Assembly: GCF_021044685.1 (NCBI RefSeq)
Contig: NZ_CP088014.1
Coordinates: 1,054,001-1,118,000, forward strand
Direction: 5' to 3'
DNA length: 64,000 bases
DNA from: Bradyrhizobium daqingense
Lineage (GTDB): Bacteria; Pseudomonadota; Alphaproteobacteria; Rhizobiales; Xanthobacteraceae
The translations under genes and the position numbers were made by a program. The notes beneath the pieces are model-generated. The model was not told where the DNA came from. It worked only from the letters and a program-made list of their open reading frames with translations, and ran no database searches. Of the stretch, positions 44,647 to 54,357 are shown in pieces (the stretch's first letter is position 1; the number at the start of each line of letters is the position of its first letter).

Positions 44647-45003
44647 CTATTTCAGGGTCGCGCGCAATGTGAAGTTGCCCGTCGCAGCGTAACCTTCGTT
44701 CTGTCCACCCGATTGACGGTTGGTATTGACGTTCACGCTGACGGACTCAAGCCGGCAGTTCTTCGTGAGGACCTGATCCACGATCGCGCACTCGCCCGCT
44801 GCCAGCTCGTAAATCGATCGGCGCGCACGCTCTCTGAGCTTCAGAGCCTCGTCGGTGTCGCCAGTCGGACCAGGAAGAAACAGGCTGACATTGACTTGAA
44901 TTCGGAGCGGTTCCTCACGCCGTTCGTCTGCCAGAAGACTTGCTGGAGAAAACGTCATGATTGACGCTGCAATAATTCCGAGAAGAAAATTCGTATGACG
45001 CAT
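44647..45003 (-). CDS. Small exported hypothetical protein
   Basis: The 118-residue protein has a signal peptide (about 1-25, cleavage near LLA) and a mature domain with two Cys (GECAIVDQ and KNCRLES) that could form a disulfide. It ends with SVSVNVNTNRQSGG and a beta-like tail. No family is recognised. GGAGG lies 7 bases before the ATG, which supports the start and that the gene is real. Confidence 0.72.
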   Translation of the reverse strand: MRHTNFLLGIIAASIMTFSPASLLADERREEPLRIQVNVSLFLPGPTGDTDEALKLRERARRSIYELAAGECAIVDQVLTKNCRLESVSVNVNTNRQSGGQNEGYAATGNFTLRATLK

Positions 45004-45250
45004 GTCGCTTCCTCCGATGAACCGCGCGAGCTTTCTGGCGATCCGGTCGCCTTCTGAAGTAATCACAGCTTTTGGTTGTGTCTGGGAAGACTCTAACGTT
45101 CGGTAAACGGCACCGCGTCCGCGAGGTCCGGTCGCGCACTTCAGCGTCTAATTCGCTGTGATCGGGGTCACACCTCCAAGCCGATTGCTTCAGTAGATTT
45201 ACGCCGTTTAAATATTGCCTTCAGTCCCGATACGGCGAGTGGGTCTCCTG

Positions 45251-46630
45251 ATGCTTCGCAAATTATTCTATTGCCTCGCACTTCTTGTTCTCGCTGCCCC
45301 GGCAACCGCCACCGATCGCACCCAGGGCGAGGCGAACGCGGCCATTGCCGCGGCCTCTGAGGCGATACGGCGAGATCCCAGGGACGCGAACGCGTACTAC
45401 AACCGCGGCAACGCCTACAGCGCCAGGGGCGATACGGACCGCGCCATTGCGGATTACAGCGCGACGATCCGGCTCGATCCCGCCCATGCGAATGCGCATT
45501 ACAACCGGGGCAACGCCTACAGCAACAAGGGCGACACGGGTCGCGCCATTGCCGATTACACCGAGACGGTCCACCTGCAGCCGACGAATGCGAACGCCTA
45601 TTTCAATCGCGGCAACGCATACGGAAACAAGGGCGACTCGGACCGTGCCATCGCGGACTACACGGAAGCGATACGCGTGGATCCGACCTACGCGAATGCC
45701 TATGTCAATCGCGGTCTGGCCTACGAGAAGCGCGGAGATTTCGCCAGGGCAAGAGCCGATTTCAACGCGACGCTCGGGCTGGCTCGGAGTGCCACGAAAT
45801 GGGCTTTGGACAAGGCACGCGAGCGGCTTGCCGTCCTGCCTGCGCCGCGGCCGACAACGATATTGGTCGAGAAACCCAGCGTTCCTCCGGCCGTCGTGGC
45901 GCCGGGGGCTGCGATCGGTGATCGCCGTATCGCCCTCGTCATCGGCAATTCGGCTTATGAAAACGTCGCCGCACTTCCGAACCCCGTGCGCGACGCGAGC
46001 CTCGTCGCCGACGTGCTGAAGCTCACCGGGTTCGAAGCAGTCACGCTGCTGACCGATCTTCGCAAGGACGCTTTGGTGAATGCCTTGCGCGAGTTCGCTG
46101 CACGTGCGGAAACGGCAGATTGGGCCGTCGTCTATTATGCCGGGCACGGCATGGAGGTCGGCGGCGTCAATTATCTCATCCCGACGGACGCCAGGATCGC
46201 CGCGGATCGCGAGATCGCGTTTGAAGCCGTGCCGGTCGATCAGGTTCTCAATGCGGCGGAGCGCGCGAAAAAATTGCGCCTCGTCATTCTCGATGCCTGC
46301 CGTGACAATCCGTTCGCGGCCCAGATGAAGCGCACGATGACCGTGGCGTCGCGTTCGGTGTCGCGAGGTCTGGCCCCTGTCGAGCCGGAGGCCGGGACGC
46401 TCGTGGTCTACGCCGCCAAGGATGGTGAGACCGCGCTCGATGGCGAGGGGAGCAACAGCCCGTTCGCGGCCGCCTTCGTCAAGAATGTCCCGACGCCGGG
46501 CCTCGAGGTCCGCAGGCTGTTCGACTTCGTGCGCGACGACGTCATGGAAGCGACCGGCCGCAGGCAGAAGCCGTTCAGCTACGGCTCGATCTCCGGCCGG
46601 CAGGATTTTTACTTCGTCGCAGGCAAGTGA
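45251..46630 (+). CDS. Exported TPR protein with C-terminal caspase-like (peptidase C14) domain
   Basis: The 459-residue protein has a signal peptide (about 1-20), four to five TPR repeats of 34 residues (about 29-183; each contains NAYYNRGNAY-like and RAIADY blocks), and a caspase fold (about 225-459). The dyad is visible as His299 in YYAGHGMEV and Cys350 in ILDACRDNPF, so it looks catalytically competent. This is an orthocaspase/metacaspase-like enzyme acting outside the cytoplasm, probably with Arg/Lys preference; its target is unknown. The TPRs are nearly identical to one another, a sign of recent duplication. Confidence 0.88.
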   Translation: MLRKLFYCLALLVLAAPATATDRTQGEANAAIAAASEAIRRDPRDANAYYNRGNAYSARGDTDRAIADYSATIRLDPAHANAHYNRGNAYSNKGDTGRAIADYTETVHLQPTNANAYFNRGNAYGNKGDSDRAIADYTEAIRVDPTYANAYVNRGLAYEKRGDFARARADFNATLGLARSATKWALDKARERLAVLPAPRPTTILVEKPSVPPAVVAPGAAIGDRRIALVIGNSAYENVAALPNPVRDASLVADVLKLTGFEAVTLLTDLRKDALVNALREFAARAETADWAVVYYAGHGMEVGGVNYLIPTDARIAADREIAFEAVPVDQVLNAAERAKKLRLVILDACRDNPFAAQMKRTMTVASRSVSRGLAPVEPEAGTLVVYAAKDGETALDGEGSNSPFAAAFVKNVPTPGLEVRRLFDFVRDDVMEATGRRQKPFSYGSISGRQDFYFVAGK

Positions 46631-46681
46631 GGCCCGGCCTCGTAGCAGCACGATGACGGTTCATCCTGATCTCGTCGCGCT

Positions 46682-47503
46682 CTAGGGTTTCGTTTCGGCT
46701 TGGCGAGCGATGCCGTGCCATATGGCATCCTTGAAAGCGATGAAGGAGGGCGGTGGAACGGTCGGCGGATCGGCAGGCCCGTTCGCCGCTCCCGGCACCA
46801 GGACGGCGACGTGGATCTCGCCATCCGTATAGTAGGGGTCGCCGCCACCATTTCGGCCGAACAGGGTCGGGCCTATGCCGGAGATCTGAAAGAACTTGCT
46901 GACGATGCGGGCCGCTCGCAAGTCGGCCATCAAGAGATCCCGCTCGGCATCGATGTTGGCCGCGATGTGATGGGTGACCTGTCCCGTATCATGGCTCAGC
47001 CCAACGCCTCGGTCGAAAGTTGCCGAACCGAGCCAGACTGGTCGACCGTCATCAGCCTTTTCGAGGGCCTTCCAGAACCGAACGTGATTCCGCCGATCTG
47101 CACTTTTTCCTGCAGGCTTCTCGAACGCGTATTGCTCCTTCTTTCCGAGATAGTAGAGCGGACTGACGGGCGCGTTGCGATACGGTCGATCCAGGACCAC
47201 GCTCCCGACGATCTCGATGCTCGATCGCAGGGTCACGGCGTCGGCCGCAAACCATCCGGCGGCATTCATGGCGCGGACGACATCTGCGCCATCGCCGACA
47301 AGCCCAACGTTCAGGGGATCACCAGGGATATCGTCCGACGTCCTGGTGAGCATCGGCAACGAAGCCAGTCCTGCTTCGTGTTCGTGGTGAATCCACAGGG
47401 TGGGCAACAGAACGTATGCGAGGGCCAGATAGACGAGCACGACAAGGGCCAGCCCGTAAGGCCACCGTCGCTTCCTCGTCCCGGACTTGGCGGAATGGGT
47501 CAT
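46682..47503 (-). CDS. LssY C-terminal domain protein
   Basis: The 273-residue protein has one membrane helix (about 15-37, YGLALVVLVYLALAYVLLP in part) and then an LssY_C-type domain: GDPLNVGLVGD, VRAMNAAGWF, VRFWKA, GSATFDRGVGLS, THHIAANIDAERD and GRNGGGDPYYTDGEI. In many bacteria this domain is fused to a PAP2/DedA membrane part; here it is a separate anchored protein. LssY was named from a secretion-linked locus in Legionella, and its biochemical role is unknown. It is convergent with the caspase gene. Confidence 0.87.
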   Translation of the reverse strand: MTHSAKSGTRKRRWPYGLALVVLVYLALAYVLLPTLWIHHEHEAGLASLPMLTRTSDDIPGDPLNVGLVGDGADVVRAMNAAGWFAADAVTLRSSIEIVGSVVLDRPYRNAPVSPLYYLGKKEQYAFEKPAGKSADRRNHVRFWKALEKADDGRPVWLGSATFDRGVGLSHDTGQVTHHIAANIDAERDLLMADLRAARIVSKFFQISGIGPTLFGRNGGGDPYYTDGEIHVAVLVPGAANGPADPPTVPPPSFIAFKDAIWHGIARQAETKP

Positions 47504-47653
47504 GCAGTATCGTTCGGGCCAGCATACGCGACACCATACCGATCCAGCATAGTCCGTTACAACGTCCGGCGCGAGGCTTGCGCCCGCATCGGCGTGCGCA
47601 AGGCAGACGGCCCCGTTCCGGTCGAGAATCTCATTCGTCGGTGCGGCCGCGAC

Positions 47654-48073
47654 TCAGTGCGGCACGACATCGGCGCGATCGAGCGACTCCAGCGTGGACG
47701 CATTCGCGCAATAGCCGTGATAGTTCTCCGCGGCGGTGCCGGCGGCGAGCTCGCGGTCGCACTGGCCCTTGTGATTGCAAAGCGAGCAGACCCGCTCCAT
47801 GTCGCGCAGCAGCAGCGGTTGCGCGCGGCCGAGGCCTTCGGCGCTGATGCCGAGCTGCTCCATCAGCTTCGGCAGCTCGTCGGCGGCGTGCTTGCCGTGG
47901 CGGACCAGCTCTTCGAGATCGTCAGGCGCGATCCTGAGATCGCCGGCGATCCGGTCGAAATCGGCGCGATCGAGCTGCCGTAGCTCGTTCATCTCGCGGC
48001 GATGCTTCAGCCAGCCGGCAAAGGACTCGATGAGGTCCTGAACGATGGGATAAGGCCTGCTTGCGGTGCTCAT
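47654..48073 (-). CDS. DUF6455-like protein with four conserved Cys
   Basis: The 139-residue protein begins with a helical region (IESFAGWLKHRREMNELRQL) recalling DUF1127 proteins, then DLRIAPDDLEELVRHG, and ends with Cys96-x2-Cys99-x5-Cys105 and Cys122. The four Cys suggest a metal or iron-sulfur site. Cytoplasmic; no signal peptide. Role unknown. GGAG lies 6 bases upstream. The 150 bases downstream of it (47504-47653) hold no gene. Confidence 0.78.
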   Translation of the reverse strand: MSTASRPYPIVQDLIESFAGWLKHRREMNELRQLDRADFDRIAGDLRIAPDDLEELVRHGKHAADELPKLMEQLGISAEGLGRAQPLLLRDMERVCSLCNHKGQCDRELAAGTAAENYHGYCANASTLESLDRADVVPH

Positions 48074-48172
48074 GCGAGGCTCCGTTGGGATCGTGGAATT
48101 GAAGCCAGATTAGGCACAATGATGCAGGCGCGCGTTGCGCTGGATCAAATTGAGAATGCGTCAAGGAAATGG

Positions 48173-48300
48173 CTCTCGTGTCCCGGACGCGCTGCAGCGT
48201 GAAACGCTGCTGCGCAGAGCCGGGACCCATCTCGCAGTGCTGCTGGGTCCCGGCTCTGCGGAGCGGCACTACGCGCCGCACCGCGTCCGGGACACGAGAG
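48173..48300. repeat. Intergenic palindromic repeat, gtgtcccggacgcg family, copy 1
   Basis: The left part ctctcgtgtcccggacgcg and the right part cgcgtccgggacacgagag are perfect inverted copies; inner arms gcagagccgggacccat and ctgggtcccggctctgc also match. The other copy is at 59123. Confidence 0.92.
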
Positions 48301-48305
48301 AGGTG

Positions 48306-49091
48306 TTATGAAAACCGCTCCGCCGCCCACGCATACAGGCTGCCCGGAATCGGCTTTTCGCCGCCGCGGCCCTTGGGAGAGATGTGCAGGCCGATGATCT
48401 CGGGGTTGGTGACGAGGCCGAGATAATTCGAGGGGTCGAAGAACAGCTTTGGCTCGGCATGCACTGCGTAGAACGATTGCTTCGGCAGCGCGCATCGCAG
48501 CTCCCCGGTACGCCGAGCGAGTGCGGTCAGAGCCGCTGGGCCGTAGATCGCAACGCGGATGTCGGAGAGGCGGTTCGAGCCGCCGCGCAGGCGGCGCATC
48601 ATGAAGGTGATGCGGTGGCGCATGGACAGCCAGTTCGGCGTCAGCTCCTCCTGTTCCATCAGCTCTTCGAATGCGGCGACGATGCCGTGCTCGGGCGGCA
48701 GATAAATCACGGAATTGCCGAGTTGGCGCGACCGCTCCCAGGCGAAATATGGCTTCGCCGGATCGATCTCAACGGGCTTGAGCAGCAGCACGTCGGCGTC
48801 GAGCCAGAGGCCGAGATTCTTTGCCATCAGCTTCATGCGGAAGAAATCGCTGAACTGCAGCGTGGTCCAGTCGCGCCAGCTGCCGTCGGGCTGCGGCGGG
48901 CGCAAGCGTTCCGAGAACGCATGCGGCAGGATCGCCTCGGCATCCGCGTTTGCGATGCCTGCGGGAAGGCCGGGAATGGTGTCGAAGCTGTAGACAGTGA
49001 CCTTGTGGCCGGCAGCCCGCTGCGAGCGCAGGCAGGTCTGGCGCAGGGCGTCCATCGGGCCATGCCAAAAGGTGACGATCTCGGGCAGCAT
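48306..49091 (-). CDS. Glycosyltransferase with DxD motif (capsular polysaccharide/GT32-like)
   Basis: The 261-residue protein starts MLPEIVTFWHGPMDALRQTCL and has the nucleotide-sugar DxD motif as Asp98-Ala-Asp100 in LWLDADVLLLKP, typical of GT-A enzymes that act on polysaccharides. The neighbouring TLQFSDFFRMKLM helix is characteristic of the Och1/GT32-like group. The donor and acceptor are unknown. It stands alone, with a repeat at its 3' end and a terminator at its 5' side. Confidence 0.82.
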   Translation of the reverse strand: MLPEIVTFWHGPMDALRQTCLRSQRAAGHKVTVYSFDTIPGLPAGIANADAEAILPHAFSERLRPPQPDGSWRDWTTLQFSDFFRMKLMAKNLGLWLDADVLLLKPVEIDPAKPYFAWERSRQLGNSVIYLPPEHGIVAAFEELMEQEELTPNWLSMRHRITFMMRRLRGGSNRLSDIRVAIYGPAALTALARRTGELRCALPKQSFYAVHAEPKLFFDPSNYLGLVTNPEIIGLHISPKGRGGEKPIPGSLYAWAAERFS

Positions 49092-49121
49092 GCGAGAAGT
49101 CTAAGGGATCATCAGGACAAA

Positions 49122-49153
49122 CAAAAAGCCCCGGCGCTGACGGCACCGGGGCT
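49122..49153 (-). terminator. Intrinsic terminator of leuD
   Basis: On the minus strand: an 8-bp stem (agccccgg / ccggggct) followed by a T-run (plus-strand A-run 49123-49127). It lies 17 bases beyond the leuD stop codon. Confidence 0.85.
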
Positions 49154-49170
49154 CTAACTCACATTTGCGA

Positions 49171-49776
49171 TCAGGCCCAGGCGCGTTCGCGCTTGAGCTT
49201 GTCCTCGTAAGTGTCGATCGAGGCCTTCTTTTCCATGGTGAGGCCGATGTCGTCGAGGCCGTTGATCAGGCAGTGCTTGCGGAACGGGTCGATCTCGAAC
49301 TTGACCTTGCCGCCGTCGGGGCCGCGGATCTCCTGGTTCGGCAGGTCGATCGTCAGCGTCGCATTGGCGCCGCGCTCGGCATCGTCGAACAGCTTGTCGA
49401 GGTCTTCCTGCGAGACGCGGATCGGCAGGATGCCGTTCTTGAAGCAGTTGTTGTAAAAAATGTCGCCGAACGAGGTCGAGATCACGCAGCGGATGCCGAA
49501 GTCCAGCAGCGCCCACGGCGCATGCTCGCGGCTCGAGCCGCAGCCGAAATTGTCGCCGGCCACCAGCACCTTCGCGTTGCGATAGGCGGGCTGATTGAGG
49601 ACGAAATCGGGGTTCTCGCTGCCGTCGTCCTTGTAGCGCTGCTCCGAGAAGAGCCCTTTGCCAAGGCCGGTGCGCTTGATGGTCTTGAGGTACTGCTTCG
49701 GAATGATCATGTCGGTGTCGACATTGATGATCTTCAGCGGCGCCGCAACGCCTTCCAGCGTGGTGAACTTGTCCAT
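49171..49776 (-). CDS. leuD: 3-isopropylmalate dehydratase small subunit
   Basis: The 201-residue protein has the aconitase swivel-domain signature [15 protein letters not shown] and [16 protein letters not shown]. With LeuC it converts 2-isopropylmalate to 3-isopropylmalate in leucine synthesis. leuC lies 2.4 kb upstream on the same strand, separated by small genes, so leuD has its own promoter. The length is normal for the family. Confidence 0.98.
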   Translation of the reverse strand: MDKFTTLEGVAAPLKIINVDTDMIIPKQYLKTIKRTGLGKGLFSEQRYKDDGSENPDFVLNQPAYRNAKVLVAGDNFGCGSSREHAPWALLDFGIRCVISTSFGDIFYNNCFKNGILPIRVSQEDLDKLFDDAERGANATLTIDLPNQEIRGPDGGKVKFEIDPFRKHCLINGLDDIGLTMEKKASIDTYEDKLKRERAWA

Positions 49777-49857
49777 GGTTGCGCTTTCCCGGATGGGTCT
49801 AGGGGAACCGGTGTTTATCGCGATCGGGGCGGAAATCCTAGGCCGAATTCGGCAGGT

Positions 49858-50256
49858 CTAGTCTGCCTGCGCCTCTATCGCGGCCATATCGTCGTCCGAA
49901 AGACCAAAATGGTGGCCGATCTCGTGGATCAGGACGTGGCGGACGATGTGGCCGAGGGTCTCGTCGTGCTCGGCCCAATAATCCAGGATCGGCCGGCGAT
50001 AGAGCCAGACCATGTTCGGCAGCCGCGCCACGTCGCCAAGGCTCTGCTGCGGCAAGCCAACGCCCTGGAACAGGCCGAGCAGGTCGAACTCGCTCTCGCA
50101 TTGCATCTCGTCCAGGACGTCCTCGGTCGGGAAGTCGTCGACGCGGATGATGACGCCCTCGCACAGCTTGCGGAACTCCGCCGGCAGGCGCTCAAAAATG
50201 TCGTGCGCCGTCGCTTCCATTTCGGCCAGCGAGGGCGCTTTCAATTCAGTCCACAT
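49858..50256 (-). CDS. Metallopeptidase family protein (minimal zincin, DUF1025)
   Basis: The 132-residue protein has the zincin motif HEIGHHFGLSDDD with His111, Glu112, His115 and probably Asp122 as third ligand. It is a stripped-down metallopeptidase common in alphaproteobacteria and actinobacteria. It has no signal peptide, so it is cytoplasmic; its substrate is unknown. It lies 81 bases upstream of leuD on the same strand, which may allow co-transcription. Confidence 0.9.
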   Translation of the reverse strand: MWTELKAPSLAEMEATAHDIFERLPAEFRKLCEGVIIRVDDFPTEDVLDEMQCESEFDLLGLFQGVGLPQQSLGDVARLPNMVWLYRRPILDYWAEHDETLGHIVRHVLIHEIGHHFGLSDDDMAAIEAQAD

Positions 50257-50379
50257 CAGGCTCTCTTAGCGCGGGTTCCTTGCCGATGCATCCCGCTTTA
50301 TAAGGGCGGCGAGGTTGACGCGCGCCGCCAAAACGGGGAGCGTGGGAGCTCGAACGGGACGTTTCAGGTGGGCGGAAAA

Positions 50380-50700
50380 ATGCGAGTAAAAACAGCGCTG
50401 ACGCTACTGTGCATGGGGTTGTTTTCGCCGTGTGTTGGCGCCCAAGCCCAAACTCACGCCCAAACTCAGCCCGCTGGCCCCGCGATCCGCCTTGCCCAGG
50501 CCGCCTCGCCGGACGAGGTCCCGCCCTCGCGTAAGCGGCGTCTGCGCGTCACACCCTATTATAGCCCGGACGGCGTCTACCCGCGCTACAATCCCGGTCC
50601 TGACGCCGTGCGCGTGTGCAACGCCACCTACGTGCAGGAATTCCGTCCGAGCGGCACTGTGATCGTGCCGCGCGTGAGCTGCTACTGGCGCCGCGGCTGA
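50380..50700 (+). CDS. Small exported hypothetical protein
   Basis: The 106-residue protein has a signal peptide (cleavage near VGA at 19-21) and a mature part rich in Arg, Pro and Tyr (SRKRRLRVTPYYSPDG) with Cys residues in VRVCNATY and RVSCYWRRG. No family is recognised. GGCGGA lies 5 bases before the ATG. The stop codon overlaps a possible start of the next gene (TGATG), which suggests coupling. Confidence 0.7.
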   Translation: MRVKTALTLLCMGLFSPCVGAQAQTHAQTQPAGPAIRLAQAASPDEVPPSRKRRLRVTPYYSPDGVYPRYNPGPDAVRVCNATYVQEFRPSGTVIVPRVSCYWRRG

Positions 50701-51008
50701 TGCCCGGCTCAATGCCATCGCTAACGAGGCAGCACCGCCGCCTCCTTATGGTGATACGATGGGTTGCATTGGCCATCGCCGCCACGCTGGCCGCTGGTCT
50801 GCCCCGCGCTTTCGCTGCGCAAAGGGTCACGGTGCCGGAGGCCTCGGCAGGGATCGCGGTTTTCGATGCGCGACGAACGGCGCGAACTCATGTCATCGCG
50901 CGACCTGCCATTCGTCGTGATCCACGCTACTACGCGCGGCCGGTCTACTACCGTCCCTATCCGTACGGCGTCCCGGCTCCCTTCGTGTTCGGCTACGGCC
51001 CCTTCTGA
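50700..51008 (+). CDS. Small exported hypothetical protein
   Basis: The frame gives 102 residues from the ATG that overlaps the previous stop. A signal peptide (VIRWVALAIAATLAAGLPRAFA region) precedes a short mature part ending with a Tyr/Pro/Arg-rich tail (RDPRYYARPVYYRPYPYG). ATG codons at 50712 and 50748 are alternatives; the last would make the most compact signal peptide. No domain is recognised. The Tyr/Pro tail resembles other small secreted proteins of Bradyrhizobium. Confidence 0.6.
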   Translation: MPGSMPSLTRQHRRLLMVIRWVALAIAATLAAGLPRAFAAQRVTVPEASAGIAVFDARRTARTHVIARPAIRRDPRYYARPVYYRPYPYGVPAPFVFGYGPF

Positions 51009-51183
51009 TGAGACGCCGCTTGTCGCGGCACTGCGTCGCATCGCGGAGCGCAGCATCGTTCATTCATGGCGCGTTCACGTGGCTCTCCTCAGTTTGATCG
51101 TGGGAGCGACCGTAATTGAACAGCGATGGCGCGGCCGAGACGTCGCCTCGCAACTTTCGCTGTCCGACTTCAGAGAGGATTTC

Positions 51184-51759
51184 ATGCTGAGAATATTGGG
51201 ACTTCGAGCAAGCCCGATGCGCTTGCTCGGGCTCGCGGCCGCCGCGACATTGATGCTGTCGGCCGGCACCGCGCGCCGCGCTGAAGCACTCACCTTGATC
51301 AATCCGGCGACCTCGCCCGCGACCAAGGCGGCGGCCGACGACCTCGTCACGCAGGTTCGCTACGGCGGGCATGGACATGGAGGCGGCTTCCGCGGCGGAG
51401 GTTTCCGCGGTGGCGGCTTCCATGGCGGCGGCTTCCGCGGAGGACATATCGGAGGTTTCCGCGGCGGTGGATTTCACGGCCGCCATATCGGCGGCTTCCG
51501 CGCCGCACCGGCCTTCCGGCATGTCGGCGGCTATCACCATGGCGGCTTTCGCCACGGCGGATATGGCGGCTACCACCGTCACTGGGGCCACCATCGCCCC
51601 CATTTCGGCTATCGTCACTTCCACCGGCGCTACTATGTCGGCGGCTACTATCCCTACTACCACTATCCGCGCCGCTGCCGGATCATCTTCACCTATTACG
51701 GCCCGCGCCGCGTCTGCCACTGGCCGCGCTGGCATTATCCGCACCGGTACTATTGGTGA
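51184..51759 (+). CDS. Exported Gly/His/Tyr-rich protein
   Basis: The 191-residue protein has a signal peptide (about 1-34), a short linker (LINPATSPATKAAADDLV), then tandem FRGGGFHGGGF-like repeats (about 61-120) rich in Gly, His, Phe and Arg, and a Tyr/His/Arg-rich tail with two Cys (RRCRIIF and RRVCHW). The many His residues could bind metal. GAGG lies 6 bases before the ATG. The 175 bases upstream hold no gene. Confidence 0.8.
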   Translation: MLRILGLRASPMRLLGLAAAATLMLSAGTARRAEALTLINPATSPATKAAADDLVTQVRYGGHGHGGGFRGGGFRGGGFHGGGFRGGHIGGFRGGGFHGRHIGGFRAAPAFRHVGGYHHGGFRHGGYGGYHRHWGHHRPHFGYRHFHRRYYVGGYYPYYHYPRRCRIIFTYYGPRRVCHWPRWHYPHRYYW

Positions 51760-51784
51760 TGTGAGCTACGGCTGAGATCAAATC

Positions 51785-51823
51785 CGTCATTCCGGGTTCG
51801 CCCTTCGGGCGCCCCGGAATGAC
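51785..51823. repeat. Short hairpin repeat (gtcattccggg type)
   Basis: ccgtcattccgggttcgccc and gggcgccccggaatgac pair around ttc. It ends close to the stop of the small gene at 51837 and follows the Gly/His-rich gene, so it may act as a transcript end for both. There is no T-run. Confidence 0.7.
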
Positions 51824-51836
51824 ACCGATGCTCAAG

Positions 51837-52037
51837 CTAATCCTTCAGCTTCCACGATGCGGATCTCCACCGCATCAGATTGTCGAGCTTCCATTGCTTG
51901 AACATCGCCGGCGGCCAGTGACTGAGCCTCGAGGTCTCCTCGACCTCCGGCTTGGCGACGACGCGCAGCGGCGCTACGCGCCGGTGCTGGCGCGTGGCCT
52001 CGCTGATCAGATCGACATATTCCGGCTTGTTGGCCAT
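51837..52037 (-). CDS. Small conserved-looking hypothetical protein
   Basis: The 66-residue protein begins MANKPEYVDLISEATRQHRR and ends with a Trp/Lys-rich segment (MFKQWKLDNLMRWRSASWK). It has no signal peptide or membrane helix. GAGGAC lies about 9 bases before the ATG. It follows leuC on the same strand with 94 bases between. The amino acid composition looks like a real soluble protein, but no family is recognised. Confidence 0.55.
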   Translation of the reverse strand: MANKPEYVDLISEATRQHRRVAPLRVVAKPEVEETSRLSHWPPAMFKQWKLDNLMRWRSASWKLKD

Positions 52038-52131
52038 GAGCAGCGTCCTCGCGAAACCTTCGCGAGGACGAGAATGAGGCGGCGCGGATTAAGGGCGGTT
52101 TGCCGCGATCGCTACAATTGCCGGGATGGGC

Positions 52132-53538
<1,407 letters not shown>

Positions 53539-53811
53539 GAGCGTCAGCTCCGAAAGAATGTTGTGTAAGCGGATGTGCGCGGGCAGCGCGCAGGCAACAA
53601 AATCGTCAGCGCAGCCTGTCAGGCTGCGCGAATAAGCTCTGACGTTGCCGAGGTCGCGAAGCGTCCGAAGAACCGGCCAGGCAGCCGCGAGCGATCATCG
53701 ATGACGATGCGCTGGACGGGGGCGAAGCTGGTCAGATCTGGAAACATTCCAAGAATATATAGCAGGCCGAATTGGAAGCGCGAGTGCTTTGACGCGCACG
53801 GCTGACGCAAC
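53539..53811 (-). promoter_or_regulatory. leuC leader: hairpin, small open frame and AT-rich promoter-like site
   Basis: Read on the minus strand, this gap has an AT-rich stretch (complement of gaatatatagc, about 53753-53762) that could hold a -10 box. A frame of about 42 codons (MFPDLTSFAP at its start) follows, whose stop codon lies inside a 9-bp perfect hairpin at 53609-53629 (gcgcagcct / aggctgcgc). TTTTGTT follows the hairpin about 10 bases later, then the leuC ribosome-binding site. The arrangement could be an attenuator, but the small frame is not Leu-rich. No other gene is seen here. Confidence 0.35.
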
Positions 53812-53840
53812 AAAAAAGCGCGGAGCCGAGCCCCGCGCTT
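53812..53840 (-). terminator. Intrinsic terminator of the ffh-rplS operon
   Basis: On the minus strand: stem aagcgcgg / ccgcgctt (53816-53823 with 53833-53840), followed by six T (plus-strand A-run 53812-53817). It lies 26 bases after the rplS stop codon. Confidence 0.9.
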
Positions 53841-53866
53841 TCGGAAGACTTGCCTGGTGGCAAAGC

Positions 53867-54247
53867 TTACTCGCCGACGGCGGCCTGGCGGTCCTGCTTC
53901 TCGACGATGCGGGCCGACTTGCCGCGAAGGTTGCGGAGGTAATAGAGCTTGGCGCGACGCACCTTGCCGCGACGGACGACCTTGATCGAATCGATCATCG
54001 GCGACATCACCGGGAACACGCGCTCCACGCCTTCGCCGTAGGAGATCTTGCGGACAGTGAAGCTCTCGTTGAGACCACCGCCGGAACGGCCGATGCAGAC
54101 GCCTTCATAGGCCTGCACACGGGTGCGGTCGCCTTCGACGACCTTCACGTTGACGATCACGGTGTCGCCGGGACCGAATTCCGGGATGTCCTTGCCGGCG
54201 GACAGCTTTTCGAATTGCTCTTGCTCGAGCTGCTTGATCAGGTTCAT
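53867..54247 (-). CDS. rplS: 50S ribosomal protein L19
   Basis: The 126-residue protein has the L19 core [22 protein letters not shown] (in part) and [37 protein letters not shown] blocks, ending with the basic [23 protein letters not shown] region. It lies at the interface of the ribosomal subunits. It is the last gene of the ffh-rpsP-rimM-trmD-rplS cluster, followed by a strong terminator. GGAG lies 8 bases before the ATG. Confidence 0.98.
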   Translation of the reverse strand: MNLIKQLEQEQFEKLSAGKDIPEFGPGDTVIVNVKVVEGDRTRVQAYEGVCIGRSGGGLNESFTVRKISYGEGVERVFPVMSPMIDSIKVVRRGKVRRAKLYYLRNLRGKSARIVEKQDRQAAVGE

Positions 54248-54357
54248 GGGTAAATCTCCATCGGCGCGCCCAGCCTTTTCAAACGGGGGCTGCGCAAAAT
54301 TCGTCTATCCAGCCATTGCGGATTTGGCCGCTCCTATAAGGCAAGCCGGAGCGTTTG

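Noticed and set aside
53619..53813. 64-residue minus-strand frame upstream of leuC as a full protein-coding gene
   Set aside because: It begins with TTG without a ribosome-binding site and has no recognisable composition; only the shorter inner frame is mentioned as part of a possible leader.
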